Made by a program: the position numbers and the translations under genes. Below, piece after piece: positions 17,541 to 25,973 of a stretch of 64,000 bases of DNA. Source of the DNA: CAZMNF01 sp964567595. GTDB lineage: Bacteria > Bipolaricaulota > Bipolaricaulia > RBG-16-55-9. Each line of letters starts with the position of its first letter. Position 1 is the first letter of the stretch. Below the pieces are notes generated by a model that was not told where the DNA came from, made no database searches, and worked only from the letters and a program-made list of their open reading frames with translations. Location of the stretch: assembly GCA_964567595.1 (NCBI GenBank), contig CAZMNF010000003.1, positions 25,948 to 89,947 on the forward strand, given 5' to 3'.

Positions 17541-19043
17541 ATGAACCTCGCGCAACTGCTCGATCAAGCGGCGAATGAGCATGCGGATCGCCTGGCGGTT
17601 GGTTTCGAGAACGAGGAGCTGAGCTACGCGGATCTGGCGGAGACCTCAAGTCGGTTTGCCGGGGGGCTCCAGCGCATGGGCGTCGAGCCGGGCGACCGCG
17701 TCGGCGTCCACCTGCCCAACCTGCCCCAGTTCGTCATTGCCGTTTGGGGGATCATGAAAGCCGGCGCCGTGCCGACGCCGATGAACCCGCAACTCCGTCG
17801 CCGCGAGATCAGCTATCAGCTCCGCGACGCCGGCGCGAAGCTGCTGATCGGGCTCGTGCAGTACATCGACGAGATCGAGGCCGCGGCCGACGAGGTCGGA
17901 GGCATCCCCTTAGTGACCGTGGGCGGTAAGAGCGACCACACGCGCTTCCGAGAGGTGCTCGAAGCGCCCGCGATCGTCGTCGATCGCGACGACGACGACG
18001 TTGCGCTCCAGCCCTACACGAGCGGCACAACGGGCCTTCCGAAGGGCGTATTGCTCACCCACGGCAACCTGATCTCCAACGCCCGTGCCATCAGCGATCT
18101 CAATCCGCTCCCCCCGGAAACCGATGCCGTGCTCGTCCCGATTCCCATGTTCCACATCACGGGCATGACGGTCATGATGCTGTCCCCGCTGATCCGTGGC
18201 GCCACCGTCTATCCCATGCTCCAGTGGGACGCCGCCGAGGCCATGCGCCTGATCGAGCAGTACCGCATCAACGACTTCCTCGCGGTCCCGACGATCTACA
18301 TCGACATGCTGCGCCACCCCGGCGTCACCCAGACCGACTTCTCCTCCTTGGAAGTCTGCATCTCGGGCGGCGCCAAGCTCCCGGTGCCCGTTATGCAGAA
18401 GTTCGATCAGCTCGGCGTGCCCATCTACGAAGGCTACGGGCTGACCGAGACCTCGCCCGTGACGCACACGAACCTGGCCGCGCCGGAGCGCGTCCTCGGC
18501 TCCATCGGCTGGGCCATTCCGGACACGGAGTGCAAGATCGTCGACGAGACGGGCCGCGAGCTCCCAACGGGCGAAACGGGCGAGCTCTGCATTCGCGGGC
18601 CCCAAGTCATGAAGGGCTATCATAACCAGCCGAAGGCGAATGCGGGCGCGTTCGACGATGAGGGGTTTTTCTACACGGGCGACCTGGCCCAAGTCGACGA
18701 CCAAGGGTATTTCTACATCCTCGATCGCGTGAAGGACATGATCAATCCGGGCGGGTTCAACGTCTATCCCAAGGAGGTCGAGCAGGTTCTCTACGAGCAC
18801 AATGCCGTTGCCGAGTGTGCCGTCGTCGGCGTCCCCGACGAGCGCAAGGGCGAGACCGTCAAGGCGTTTGTCGTGCCCAACGGTCAGCATGAGGCGTCCG
18901 AGGACCTTGCTGAAGAGCTGAAAAGCCATTGTCTAAGCGAGATCGCGCCGTACAAGCATCCGCGCACGATCGAGTTCGTCGGCGAGCTGCCGAAGACGGC
19001 ATCCGGGAAGATTCAGAAGTATCGCCTGCGGCATGGGGAGTAA
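17541..19043 (+). CDS. long-chain acyl-CoA synthetase (AMP-forming)
   Basis: A 500-residue member of the adenylate-forming superfamily that activates a carboxylic acid as acyl-AMP and then forms the CoA thioester. The P-loop-like motif is YTSGTTGLPKGVLLTHGNL near 154, the adenine motif is GYGLTETSPV near 297, the hinge region is DRVKDMINPGGFNVYPKEVE near 394 and the catalytic lysine is in PKTASGKIQKYRLR near 485. It resembles FadD-type medium- and long-chain ligases; the exact substrate cannot be read. An Fe-S oxidoreductase that may serve beta-oxidation lies 1.1 kb downstream. Confidence 0.87.
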   Translation: MNLAQLLDQAANEHADRLAVGFENEELSYADLAETSSRFAGGLQRMGVEPGDRVGVHLPNLPQFVIAVWGIMKAGAVPTPMNPQLRRREISYQLRDAGAKLLIGLVQYIDEIEAAADEVGGIPLVTVGGKSDHTRFREVLEAPAIVVDRDDDDVALQPYTSGTTGLPKGVLLTHGNLISNARAISDLNPLPPETDAVLVPIPMFHITGMTVMMLSPLIRGATVYPMLQWDAAEAMRLIEQYRINDFLAVPTIYIDMLRHPGVTQTDFSSLEVCISGGAKLPVPVMQKFDQLGVPIYEGYGLTETSPVTHTNLAAPERVLGSIGWAIPDTECKIVDETGRELPTGETGELCIRGPQVMKGYHNQPKANAGAFDDEGFFYTGDLAQVDDQGYFYILDRVKDMINPGGFNVYPKEVEQVLYEHNAVAECAVVGVPDERKGETVKAFVVPNGQHEASEDLAEELKSHCLSEIAPYKHPRTIEFVGELPKTASGKIQKYRLRHGE

Positions 19044-19051
19044 CGGCCCGG

Positions 19052-19079
19052 TTGCGACCGCGCTCGAGCGCGCTATAAT
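19052..19079 (+). promoter_or_regulatory. Strong promoter of the 45-residue gene
   Basis: TTGCGA (19052..19057), 16-base spacer and a perfect TATAAT (19074..19079), the best -10 box seen in the window. The start would be near 19086, leaving a 60-base leader. Confidence 0.6.
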
Positions 19080-19145
19080 AGCAGTATCGGGACCAGTTTG
19101 CTAATTCCGACGGGAAACCGCGAGATGTGAAGGAGGCGATACGCC

Positions 19146-19283
19146 ATGGCCAAGCGATGGAAGGCTCCGAAGGGCGTGGGCGTGGTCTACAAGGGCAAGG
19201 GGTTCCGCAAGAAGGCGAACCCTGGCGACCGGGGCTCCGAGACCGAGGCCGACGACAAGGACGCCGAGGCCGAAGACGAGTAA
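19146..19283 (+). CDS. orphan 45-residue basic/acidic protein
   Basis: A short gene of 45 codons with an excellent ribosome site (aaggagg at 19130..19136), its own consensus promoter (19052..19079) and a hairpin terminator (19315..19335). The N-terminal half is strongly basic and Gly-rich (MAKRWKAPKGVGVVYKGKGF), and the last 16 residues are almost all Glu, Asp, Ala and Lys. Third codon positions are GC-rich as in neighbouring genes. The charge layout suggests nucleic-acid or ribosome binding by the basic half with an acidic tail that could mask it. I recognise no family. Confidence 0.65.
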   Translation: MAKRWKAPKGVGVVYKGKGFRKKANPGDRGSETEADDKDAEAEDE

Positions 19284-19314
19284 CCCCGCAAACCCACTCA
19301 ATGAATTGATGCCA

Positions 19315-19335
19315 GGGAGCGGCCCACCCGCTCCC
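19315..19335 (+). terminator. Rho-independent terminator after the 45-residue gene
   Basis: Stem GGGAGCGG (19315..19322) with CCGCTCCC (19328..19335), 5-base loop, then tttgttatt. It lies 31 bases after the stop at 19283. Confidence 0.7.
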
Positions 19336-19366
19336 TTTGTTATTCCCAGTGCAAGGGGGAAACCAC

Positions 19367-19780
19367 ATGCACGTCGCGCGCAACGCACATCGCCAGATCG
19401 TGGTTCGGCTGGAGGACGGCGAGGACTTCAAAACTCAGCTGGCGTCATTGGGGCTCGAAGCCGGCGCGTTCGTCTCCGGCATCGGCATGCTCCGCGAGGT
19501 GACACTGGCGTACTGGAACGGCGAGGAGTACGTCCAGCACACGGTGGAGTCCCCGACCGAGCTGTTGACACTGCAGGGCAACTTTTCGCTCAAGGAAGGC
19601 GAACCGTTCGTCCATTGTCACGTGACGTTGGGCCATGAGGATGGCGCCGTCGAAGGCGGTCACTTGATGGATGCCACCGTCAACATCACCAACGAGATCG
19701 TGATTCAGGAGCTGCCTGGAATCGCGATGCATCGCAAGCCCGAAGTGGGGCTGTGGGGCCTATTCCCCACTGAAAGCTGA
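19367..19780 (+). CDS. PPC (DUF296) domain protein
   Basis: 137 residues made up of one PPC/DUF296 domain: LEDGEDFKTQLASLGLEAGAFVSGIGMLREVTLAYWN, then a beta-rich middle ending VHCHVTLGHEDGAVEGGHL near 85-103, where the His cluster could bind a metal. In plants the domain occurs in AT-hook proteins; bacterial stand-alone versions form trimers of unknown role. The ATG at 19367 is behind aaggggga, inside the leader after the preceding terminator. It is followed 2 bases later by the tRNA-binding domain gene, so the two are probably co-translated. Confidence 0.8.
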   Translation: MHVARNAHRQIVVRLEDGEDFKTQLASLGLEAGAFVSGIGMLREVTLAYWNGEEYVQHTVESPTELLTLQGNFSLKEGEPFVHCHVTLGHEDGAVEGGHLMDATVNITNEIVIQELPGIAMHRKPEVGLWGLFPTES

Positions 19781-19782
19781 CA

Positions 19783-20127
19783 ATGGAGGTCGGTGAGGGA
19801 ACGGTCACGTTCGACGACTTCGGCAGACTCGACATCCGCATCGGCACGATCACGAACGCCGAGCCCGTCGAGGGGACCGACAAGCTGCTCAAGCTGACCG
19901 TGGACACGGGCGAATCCGAGCTGCGCCAGCTGGTGGCCGGCCTCGCTGACGCTTACGCGGCGGACGAGGTCGTCGGCTGCCAGGTTCCCGTGCTGACCAA
20001 CCTAGCGCCGAAGACGATCCGCGGCGTGGAGAGCCAGGGAATGATTCTCTGTCCCGCCGACAACGCCGGAACCCCCGTCTTGCTCCATCCGGATCGCGAG
20101 CTCAAGCCCGGCGCAGAGATCCAATAG
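19783..20127 (+). CDS. free-standing tRNA-binding (EMAP II/MetRS-beta) domain
   Basis: 114 residues made up almost entirely of the OB-fold found at the C-terminus of MetRS and in Arc1p and CsaA. Markers are FGRLDIRIGTITNAEPVEGTDKLLKLTVD (12-40), the loop RQLVAGLADAY, and NLAPKTIRGVESQGMILC (69-86). It could be a separate MetRS beta subunit that helps tRNA binding or a CsaA-like factor. No metG is in view. It starts 2 bases after the PPC gene and converges on the Fe-S oxidoreductase gene. Confidence 0.82.
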   Translation: MEVGEGTVTFDDFGRLDIRIGTITNAEPVEGTDKLLKLTVDTGESELRQLVAGLADAYAADEVVGCQVPVLTNLAPKTIRGVESQGMILCPADNAGTPVLLHPDRELKPGAEIQ

Positions 20128-20143
20128 CCATTGCTGCGAATCG

Positions 20144-22279
20144 CTAGGCATCGCCGTTGGTCGAGGCGCCATCCTCGTCGCCCATGGCGGCGGCGACGAG
20201 CTCGGCGATGTCACGGTCCTCGACGGGCGCGTCGTTGCCTTTGATGCCGTCCTCCATCATCGTCATGCAGAACGGACAGGCCGTGGCGACCGTGCTGGGA
20301 TCGACGTCCATGGCCTGCTGGACACGGCGGTCGTTGACGCGCTTGCTCGTCTCCTCCTCGACCCACATCATGCCGCCGCCGGCGCCGCAGCACATCCCTT
20401 GCTCGCGGCTGCGTTCCATCTCCACGCGATTGACGCCCGGGATGGCGTCGATGGCCCGGCGTTGCGGGTCGTAGACGTCGTTATAGCGCCCCAGATAGCA
20501 GGAATCGTGATAGGTGATCGTCTCTTCCAGTTCCTCCGTCATCGTCAGCCGACCCTCTTGGATCAACTGATCGATCAATTCAGTGTGATGGACAACCTCG
20601 TAGTGCCCGCCCATCTCCGGGTACTCGTTCTTGAACGTGTTGAAACAATGCGGACACAACGTGAGGATTTTGTCGACATCGTAGTTGTCGAAGATGGAGA
20701 TCAGCTGTTCCGCCTGAATTTGGAAGAGATACTCGTGCCCCATGCGCCGGGCGGCGTCGCCGTTGCAGGTCTCCTCCTCGCCCAGAATGGCGTAGGAGAT
20801 GCCGGCATGCTCCATGATCTTGACCATGGCCTGGGCGGTGCTGTGGTTGCGCGGCTCGAACGCGGTCGCACAGCCGACGAAGAAGAGATACTCCACCTCG
20901 CTCGGATCCCCGCCATTGTCGGCGATTTCGCTCATGATGGGAACGTCCAGGTCCTTAGTCCAATCCAGACGAGCGTCCGGGGTCATGTTCCAGGGATTGC
21001 CGCGCCCGTCGTAGCCCTTGAACACCTCCGTGAACGTTTCGGGGTACTGGTCCTGCATCATGACCTCGTTGCGGCGAAGTTGCAGGATTTTGTCCAAGGG
21101 ATCGATGTAGACGGGGCAGGCCTCCACACACGCCATGCAGGACGTGCAGGACCAGATCTCGTCGGGGTCGATCGTCACGCCCATGATCCGTTGAGTCGCC
21201 TCGCCGTCCTCACCGGAATCGCCGTTCTGGCCGCCCATGAGCGAGCCCAGGATCGTGTTCGTCTCCGCGTACGCCTGGTCGCGCATCTGGACGATGATCT
21301 CACGTGGGCTGAGCACCTTGCCCGAGTGGGTCGCCGGGCAAGCGTCGTCACAGCGGCCGCATTCGGTGCAGCTGTCGAGGTCGAGCAAGTCCTTCGTCGT
21401 CAGGTCGGCCACGGTCTCGACGCCGAGGTTTTCGTCGTTTTCAAACGCCTCCTCGATGTCGATCGGCCGGAGTTGGCCCTGTGACTGCATGTCCTGGAAG
21501 AGCGTGTTGGCGGCGGCGGTCAGCATGTGCATCACTTTGGGCGCGAACGGCACCGCCGCCACCCAGCTGACCGCGAGCGCCCCGTGGAACCACCAGATCC
21601 CACGATGCAAAGCCCGCAGCAACTCGGGCGCAACGCCGTCCCAGAGTGCACTCAGGCCGTAGCCGACCGGCGACCAAGCCGGGTTATACGGCAACTCGTC
21701 CCGGGTAACCGCCAGGCGCATCCCCTCCACAAGAAAGCCGGTGATCCCGATCACGAGCAGCGAGACGGGCAGTGCGAGATCGAGCGGCTTCCAGTCCAGC
21801 TGGCGCAGCTTGGCCCCGTAGCGCCGCCAGAGCGCCCAGGCCAGCCCAATGACGAACAGCGCCCCCATCGTGTCGAGCACGACCTCGTAGCCGAGGAAGA
21901 ACGAACCGAACCAGAAGCCCTGCTCCTGGCCGAGGAGCTTCTGGAAGATGTCGTATTCGATGGCAATGATGACGGTGCCGATGAAGAGCACGACGAAGCC
22001 CCACATGATGAAAAAGTGCATCAGCCCCGCGCCGACCGGCGTGCGGGCGTGGCGCCGGGCGATGCTGCGATTGAGCGCCAGGTCCGCCAGGCGCTTTCCG
22101 GCCCCCGCCAGTGCCGCACGCCAGGAGGCCTCGCTCGGCTTGCCCTGGCGGATGCGTTGGATGTGCAGAAACACGCCGTAGAGAAAGATCAGCGTGGTCA
22201 CGATCCCGAGGATCACGAAGATCGTCTCGCCGAGTGGGGAGATGTTCCAGAAGACCTCGCGGGTGGCTGCCTCGTTCAT
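20144..22279 (-). CDS. membrane Fe-S oxidoreductase (HdrD/CCG type, EMO-like)
   Basis: 711 residues. The N-terminal half has about six membrane helices with a NarI-like layout and His residues suited to haem b (about 14-300). A ferredoxin domain follows with two clusters, CTECGRCDDACP and CTSCMACVEACP, and then two cysteine-rich domains (CPHCFNTF, CYLGRYND, CCGAGGGMMW) that hold an unusual 4Fe-4S cluster in HdrB/HdrD. Proteins of this layout have been assigned as ETF:menaquinone oxidoreductases in beta-oxidation. An acyl-CoA synthetase 1.1 kb upstream is in line with that, but no etfAB is visible. The start at 22279 has ggaggcg and begins the first helix. Confidence 0.85.
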   Translation of the reverse strand: MNEAATREVFWNISPLGETIFVILGIVTTLIFLYGVFLHIQRIRQGKPSEASWRAALAGAGKRLADLALNRSIARRHARTPVGAGLMHFFIMWGFVVLFIGTVIIAIEYDIFQKLLGQEQGFWFGSFFLGYEVVLDTMGALFVIGLAWALWRRYGAKLRQLDWKPLDLALPVSLLVIGITGFLVEGMRLAVTRDELPYNPAWSPVGYGLSALWDGVAPELLRALHRGIWWFHGALAVSWVAAVPFAPKVMHMLTAAANTLFQDMQSQGQLRPIDIEEAFENDENLGVETVADLTTKDLLDLDSCTECGRCDDACPATHSGKVLSPREIIVQMRDQAYAETNTILGSLMGGQNGDSGEDGEATQRIMGVTIDPDEIWSCTSCMACVEACPVYIDPLDKILQLRRNEVMMQDQYPETFTEVFKGYDGRGNPWNMTPDARLDWTKDLDVPIMSEIADNGGDPSEVEYLFFVGCATAFEPRNHSTAQAMVKIMEHAGISYAILGEEETCNGDAARRMGHEYLFQIQAEQLISIFDNYDVDKILTLCPHCFNTFKNEYPEMGGHYEVVHHTELIDQLIQEGRLTMTEELEETITYHDSCYLGRYNDVYDPQRRAIDAIPGVNRVEMERSREQGMCCGAGGGMMWVEEETSKRVNDRRVQQAMDVDPSTVATACPFCMTMMEDGIKGNDAPVEDRDIAELVAAAMGDEDGASTNGDA

Positions 22280-22399
22280 GTCGCCTCCCTGGCTGTCATC
22301 GATGGCGTCTGCTCGGGCCATCGAGGGTGCTGGGCCGCGTGGTGCGTCCCGTTCGATGCGGGGACAATAAGGCGACCGCTGAGTTCCGAAATTGGCGGC

Positions 22400-22429
22400 A
22401 GTGTAGGTCCGAGTGCGAGCGGGTGTCAA
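22400..22429 (-). promoter_or_regulatory. Promoter of the Fe-S oxidoreductase gene
   Basis: Minus strand TTGACA (22429..22424), 18-base spacer, TACACT (22405..22400). Predicted start near 22393, giving a leader of roughly 115 bases to the ATG at 22279. Confidence 0.55.
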
Positions 22430-22444
22430 CCCGACGGAGCCGAG

Positions 22445-22474
22445 TTGACACCGTCCCACGGATCGGCCTAGGCT
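22445..22474 (+). promoter_or_regulatory. Promoter of the methyltransferase gene, near-leaderless
   Basis: TTGACA (22445..22450), 18-base spacer, TAGGCT (22469..22474). The predicted start near 22481 is only about 5 bases before the ATG at 22486, too close for a Shine-Dalgarno. Confidence 0.55.
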
Positions 22475-22485
22475 AGTTTCGGGAT

Positions 22486-23133
22486 ATGACTCGAGCCGCG
22501 GTCGATGCAACGCGCCTTCGGAGGATCTACGACCGGCTCGCCCCGAGCTACGATCGCCGTGAAGCGCTTCTGGAGTGGACCCTGATCCGGCGCCAACGTC
22601 GGCACTTGCTTGCTTGGGCGGGGGGCGAGACGCTGGAGGTCGGCATCGGCACCGGGCGGAGCTTGCCCCATTATCCCGCAGACTGTCGGATCACCGGCAT
22701 CGACCTCTCGGAAGCAATGCTGCGACGCGCGCACAAGCGATCGCGGCAACTTGGGCGCGAGGTGGATCTGTGGCCAATGGACGCGCACGAGATCGACTTT
22801 CCCGACGAGCGGTTCGACACGGTCGTGAGCAACCTGACCGTGTGCACCTTCATCGATCCCATTCAGGCGCTGGCGGAGATGGCGCGGGTGACCGCCCCCA
22901 CGGGCCGGATTCTGCTCCTGGAACACGGGCGGAGCCGCCATCGCGGCCTGTCGTGGGTGTTGGATCAGGTGGAGGCCGTGTCCGTGGATCGCCACGGGTG
23001 CCATCCCAATCGAAACGTCGTCGCCTTGGCTCAGGCGGCCGGCTTGGTCGTGCTCCGCGCGGATCGTCACCTGACTGGGCTGATCCAAGTGGTCCGCGCC
23101 CGCCCGCCCGAACCGATGCACGCCCTTCGCTGA
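22486..23133 (+). CDS. class I SAM-dependent methyltransferase (UbiE/phospholipid methyltransferase-like)
   Basis: 215 residues. SAM-binding motif I is LEVGIGTGRSLPHYP near 50, followed by GIDLSEAMLRRAHKRS near 70 and VVSNLTVCTFIDP near 113. The N-terminal helix with YDRLAPSYDRREALLEW resembles UbiE and bacterial phosphatidylethanolamine N-methyltransferases. The C-terminal part keeps HGRSRH, where UbiE-like enzymes have an exposed hydrophobic segment. The substrate is not clear; quinone or lipid are the first guesses. The mRNA is predicted to be nearly leaderless. The gene diverges from the Fe-S oxidoreductase. Confidence 0.78.
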   Translation: MTRAAVDATRLRRIYDRLAPSYDRREALLEWTLIRRQRRHLLAWAGGETLEVGIGTGRSLPHYPADCRITGIDLSEAMLRRAHKRSRQLGREVDLWPMDAHEIDFPDERFDTVVSNLTVCTFIDPIQALAEMARVTAPTGRILLLEHGRSRHRGLSWVLDQVEAVSVDRHGCHPNRNVVALAQAAGLVVLRADRHLTGLIQVVRARPPEPMHALR

Positions 23134-23235
23134 GGCTCTCGTGACTCCCTGAGGACGTCGAGCAGCGTTCTGACGATCCACAGACAGGCTGCAACCCCCT
23201 GCCCTTCGGAACTCTCGAAATTTAAGGAACGTCAA

Positions 23236-25971
23236 CTAAAAGCGGGGGCCGAGGTTGACAAAGACGTTTGCAGCGTCCGTGTCGAAGCGATAGGCCAGGC
23301 CGGCTTGGAGGGTGCCGTCGATCAGGCCGTAGCCGAGCGACACGTCCAGTTGGAACTCCGCGCCGGCGCTCAGCGTCGCCTTCGCCGGGTCGAGTTCGTC
23401 GCCGGCGGTGCCGATGTCGACGAACAGGTTGCTGGAGAGCGTGTCGAGAAAGACCGGCCAGGGCGTTGCTCCACAGCAAGCCCGCTGGATTCGCCAAACT
23501 GGAACGCGGTAGTCGAGGCTTGCGCGCGCCACCTGATGGCCGACGGCGACGCCGCGAGGCGTACCGCGCACGGGATAGGGCCCGCGAGCGCCCCCGAGTC
23601 GGAACTCGTCCGTGTCGCTCCAGGCCGTTTGGACGTCGATGCCCAGTCGATGGGCACCCCCCTCGCTCGACAGCGGCAGACGGAGGTCCTCCTGCCAGCG
23701 GAGCTCCAGGCGATGGCTGGGAGACTGCGGCGTGCCGATGAGCGTCCCCTCGACCCGCACCCGAGACGTCCGTTCAAAGCGGCCGATGCCGCTGGTATCG
23801 GTGAGGCGGCCCTCCAGGAAGAACCGATTGTCGTCAGCCGTGTGGCGCCAGCCCAATGCCAGCGAGCGCGTGCGGCCCAGATCGATCGGCAGCGGAAAGC
23901 GCACTCGGACCGATTCCGCAGAGCCTGCTGGTCCCCCGCGAAACCGGACGTTCAAGGCCGGACGGATGCGCTCGTTCGTGTAGTCGAACGCGTAAAAGAA
24001 ATCCAGCGGCGCGATCCCGAGCCCCAGGGATAGACGGTACGCATGCTCGCCGAGAGGATCGGCGTTGCGCGTCCGAACGCCGAGCTGGCTCGGCGTCACG
24101 AGCGCCCGCCAGTAGCTCGGGATCAAATCGGCGCCAGGCTGATACGGGGTGGTCGTGACGCCCTCGTCGGGGAGGGGAGCTCGGTCGTCTGATTCTGTTT
24201 CTTGACCCCCGTTGCTCGGGGTATCAACCCGCGTCCAGCTTGAGGGCTCGTACGGCGACGTCCGGATCGTGAATCCCTCCGTGCCGTAGCCGACGAACGC
24301 CAGTCGGCTCCCCGTTGGCGACACCGACGGATCGAACGCGCCTGCCGGAGTTTGCGTTACCCGGAACGTCGTGTCGGTGTCGAGGTTGCGCCCGAAGACT
24401 TGGGGGACGCCGCCGCGGTCGTCGGCATAGAGCAGCCAGCGGCCGTCGGGCGAGAAGGCCGGATCGCGCGCCTCGGATGGCCCTGAGACGAGCGTGGTCA
24501 TGCGCTGCCCCCAGCGATCGAGCATCACGAGATCGGTTCCCGTCGATCGTCGCCAGAGGCTGAGCGCGAACCGGTCGCCGTCTGGGGCCACGTCCATGCT
24601 CAGCACGCGCGTGCTCGCATCGAACGTGCGCAGGACCTGGCGAACGATGTCCTCGACCTCGCCGTCCGCATTTCGGATGAGCTCTAAGACCATCAGCGAC
24701 TGGCCCAGGCCGGGCTCGCTCCGCGTCGCGAGGAAGCGGTTCGGGTCGTCGGGAAAGGCCGCCACGGCCTCGATCCGTTCGTCGGTGGTGAGGCGGCGTT
24801 CCTCGTCCGAGCTGAGCCGATACTCGACCAGATCCATCACGTGTCGCCCGTTCGGGCCCAGGCGCATCTTCGGATAGACAAGGGTGGTCGTCTGGTTCGG
24901 CCCGCTCTGGATCTGGCTCCATGCGGCCGGACCGGTCCGGCCGTCGATCAGCGCTCGGTCCGTCGTGCCATCGGCCGTTGTGAGCCGGAGGCCGGTCCGG
25001 CGCTCGGCATGCTCGTGCCGATAAGCCAGCGCCGTGCCGTCCGGCGCCCATGCCGGATCCCGGCTGCGCCCAGGTGGGCTGGTCCGCTCGGCGGCAGGTT
25101 CGGCGCTGTCACGTTGGGGCGTGGCCTCCACAAGGTCTCGATAGTATCCCTCGGAGGACAGGCCCGTTGTGGCGAACAATGGATCCGCGATCAGGGGGAT
25201 CAACGGGCGCTCGGCATAGAGCTCGCTCAGTCGCCGCTCGATCGGCTCTTCACGCGCTTGTGAGATTTGTTCAAGCCAAGCCGCAGCGAGCGCGCCCGCC
25301 TTGGGGCCAACCGGCAGGCCGTTAGCTCCCGTATGCGGAGCGCTCAGGTCCGCAAGCGTGGGCCAAGTGCCGGCGTGGCGCCAGGCGCGAACGGCCATGT
25401 CGGGCAGGGCGGTGTCGACGGCGTCGGTGTTGGCGAGCCCCAATGCCTCTCGAAGGTAGAGCGGTTTCACGACACCGGGCGCGGCAATGGAGCCGACGAC
25501 GGCTCGGAGGTCCTCGGAGAAGGCACCGACGCGCGTCCGGTCGACGAGTTGGCCATAAGCGACGAAAACCTCTTCCATAAGTCCCGATCCGTGCAGCGTC
25601 ATCCAGCCGTCGGTGCTCTGTGGCACGGGATGGTCGATATAGATCACCGGACGCGGGACGACCTCGATGCGCGAACGGGGCTGATCGTGCCGATCGGACA
25701 GCACGATCGTCGGCGTCGCCGGCGGTGTGGCGCCCAGATGTTCCTGCCAGTGCTCGTGGGCCCGCGAGGCCGAAGCGGCTGCAGCCTGGGCTGCGCTGGC
25801 CACATTCGGCGTGTAGAGCACCCGAACGTGTTCGGCATCCAGCTCTCGCCAATCGAGCCGGGGATTGGGGACCCATGGCTCCTTTTCGTTGCCCATCGCG
25901 ACGACGGACGGGGCCGCCACCAGCACCAGCAGCAGGCCGATCAAGATCCAGATCGGACGTTGCGGATCCAT
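23236..25971 (-). CDS. peptidase MA-like, PD40-repeat and BamA-like barrel fusion
   Basis: 911 residues in three parts. After a signal peptide or anchor (residues 8-25), about 30-230 resemble peptidase MA-type zincins, but the HExxH position reads LHGSGLMEEVF, so the zinc site seems lost. Residues 230-600 carry several TolB/PD40 propeller strands (DPAWAPDGTALAYR, DPAFSPDGRWLLYA, DPSVSPTGSRLAFVG). From about 610 to the end is a BamA/surface-antigen type barrel ending FVNLGPRF with a C-terminal Phe. It is predicted in the outer membrane with its repeats in the periplasm. The ATG lies 2 bases after the stop of the upstream outer-membrane gene, so they are coupled. Cargo unknown. Confidence 0.8.
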   Translation of the reverse strand: MDPQRPIWILIGLLLVLVAAPSVVAMGNEKEPWVPNPRLDWRELDAEHVRVLYTPNVASAAQAAAASASRAHEHWQEHLGATPPATPTIVLSDRHDQPRSRIEVVPRPVIYIDHPVPQSTDGWMTLHGSGLMEEVFVAYGQLVDRTRVGAFSEDLRAVVGSIAAPGVVKPLYLREALGLANTDAVDTALPDMAVRAWRHAGTWPTLADLSAPHTGANGLPVGPKAGALAAAWLEQISQAREEPIERRLSELYAERPLIPLIADPLFATTGLSSEGYYRDLVEATPQRDSAEPAAERTSPPGRSRDPAWAPDGTALAYRHEHAERRTGLRLTTADGTTDRALIDGRTGPAAWSQIQSGPNQTTTLVYPKMRLGPNGRHVMDLVEYRLSSDEERRLTTDERIEAVAAFPDDPNRFLATRSEPGLGQSLMVLELIRNADGEVEDIVRQVLRTFDASTRVLSMDVAPDGDRFALSLWRRSTGTDLVMLDRWGQRMTTLVSGPSEARDPAFSPDGRWLLYADDRGGVPQVFGRNLDTDTTFRVTQTPAGAFDPSVSPTGSRLAFVGYGTEGFTIRTSPYEPSSWTRVDTPSNGGQETESDDRAPLPDEGVTTTPYQPGADLIPSYWRALVTPSQLGVRTRNADPLGEHAYRLSLGLGIAPLDFFYAFDYTNERIRPALNVRFRGGPAGSAESVRVRFPLPIDLGRTRSLALGWRHTADDNRFFLEGRLTDTSGIGRFERTSRVRVEGTLIGTPQSPSHRLELRWQEDLRLPLSSEGGAHRLGIDVQTAWSDTDEFRLGGARGPYPVRGTPRGVAVGHQVARASLDYRVPVWRIQRACCGATPWPVFLDTLSSNLFVDIGTAGDELDPAKATLSAGAEFQLDVSLGYGLIDGTLQAGLAYRFDTDAANVFVNLGPRF

Positions 25972-25973
25972 TC

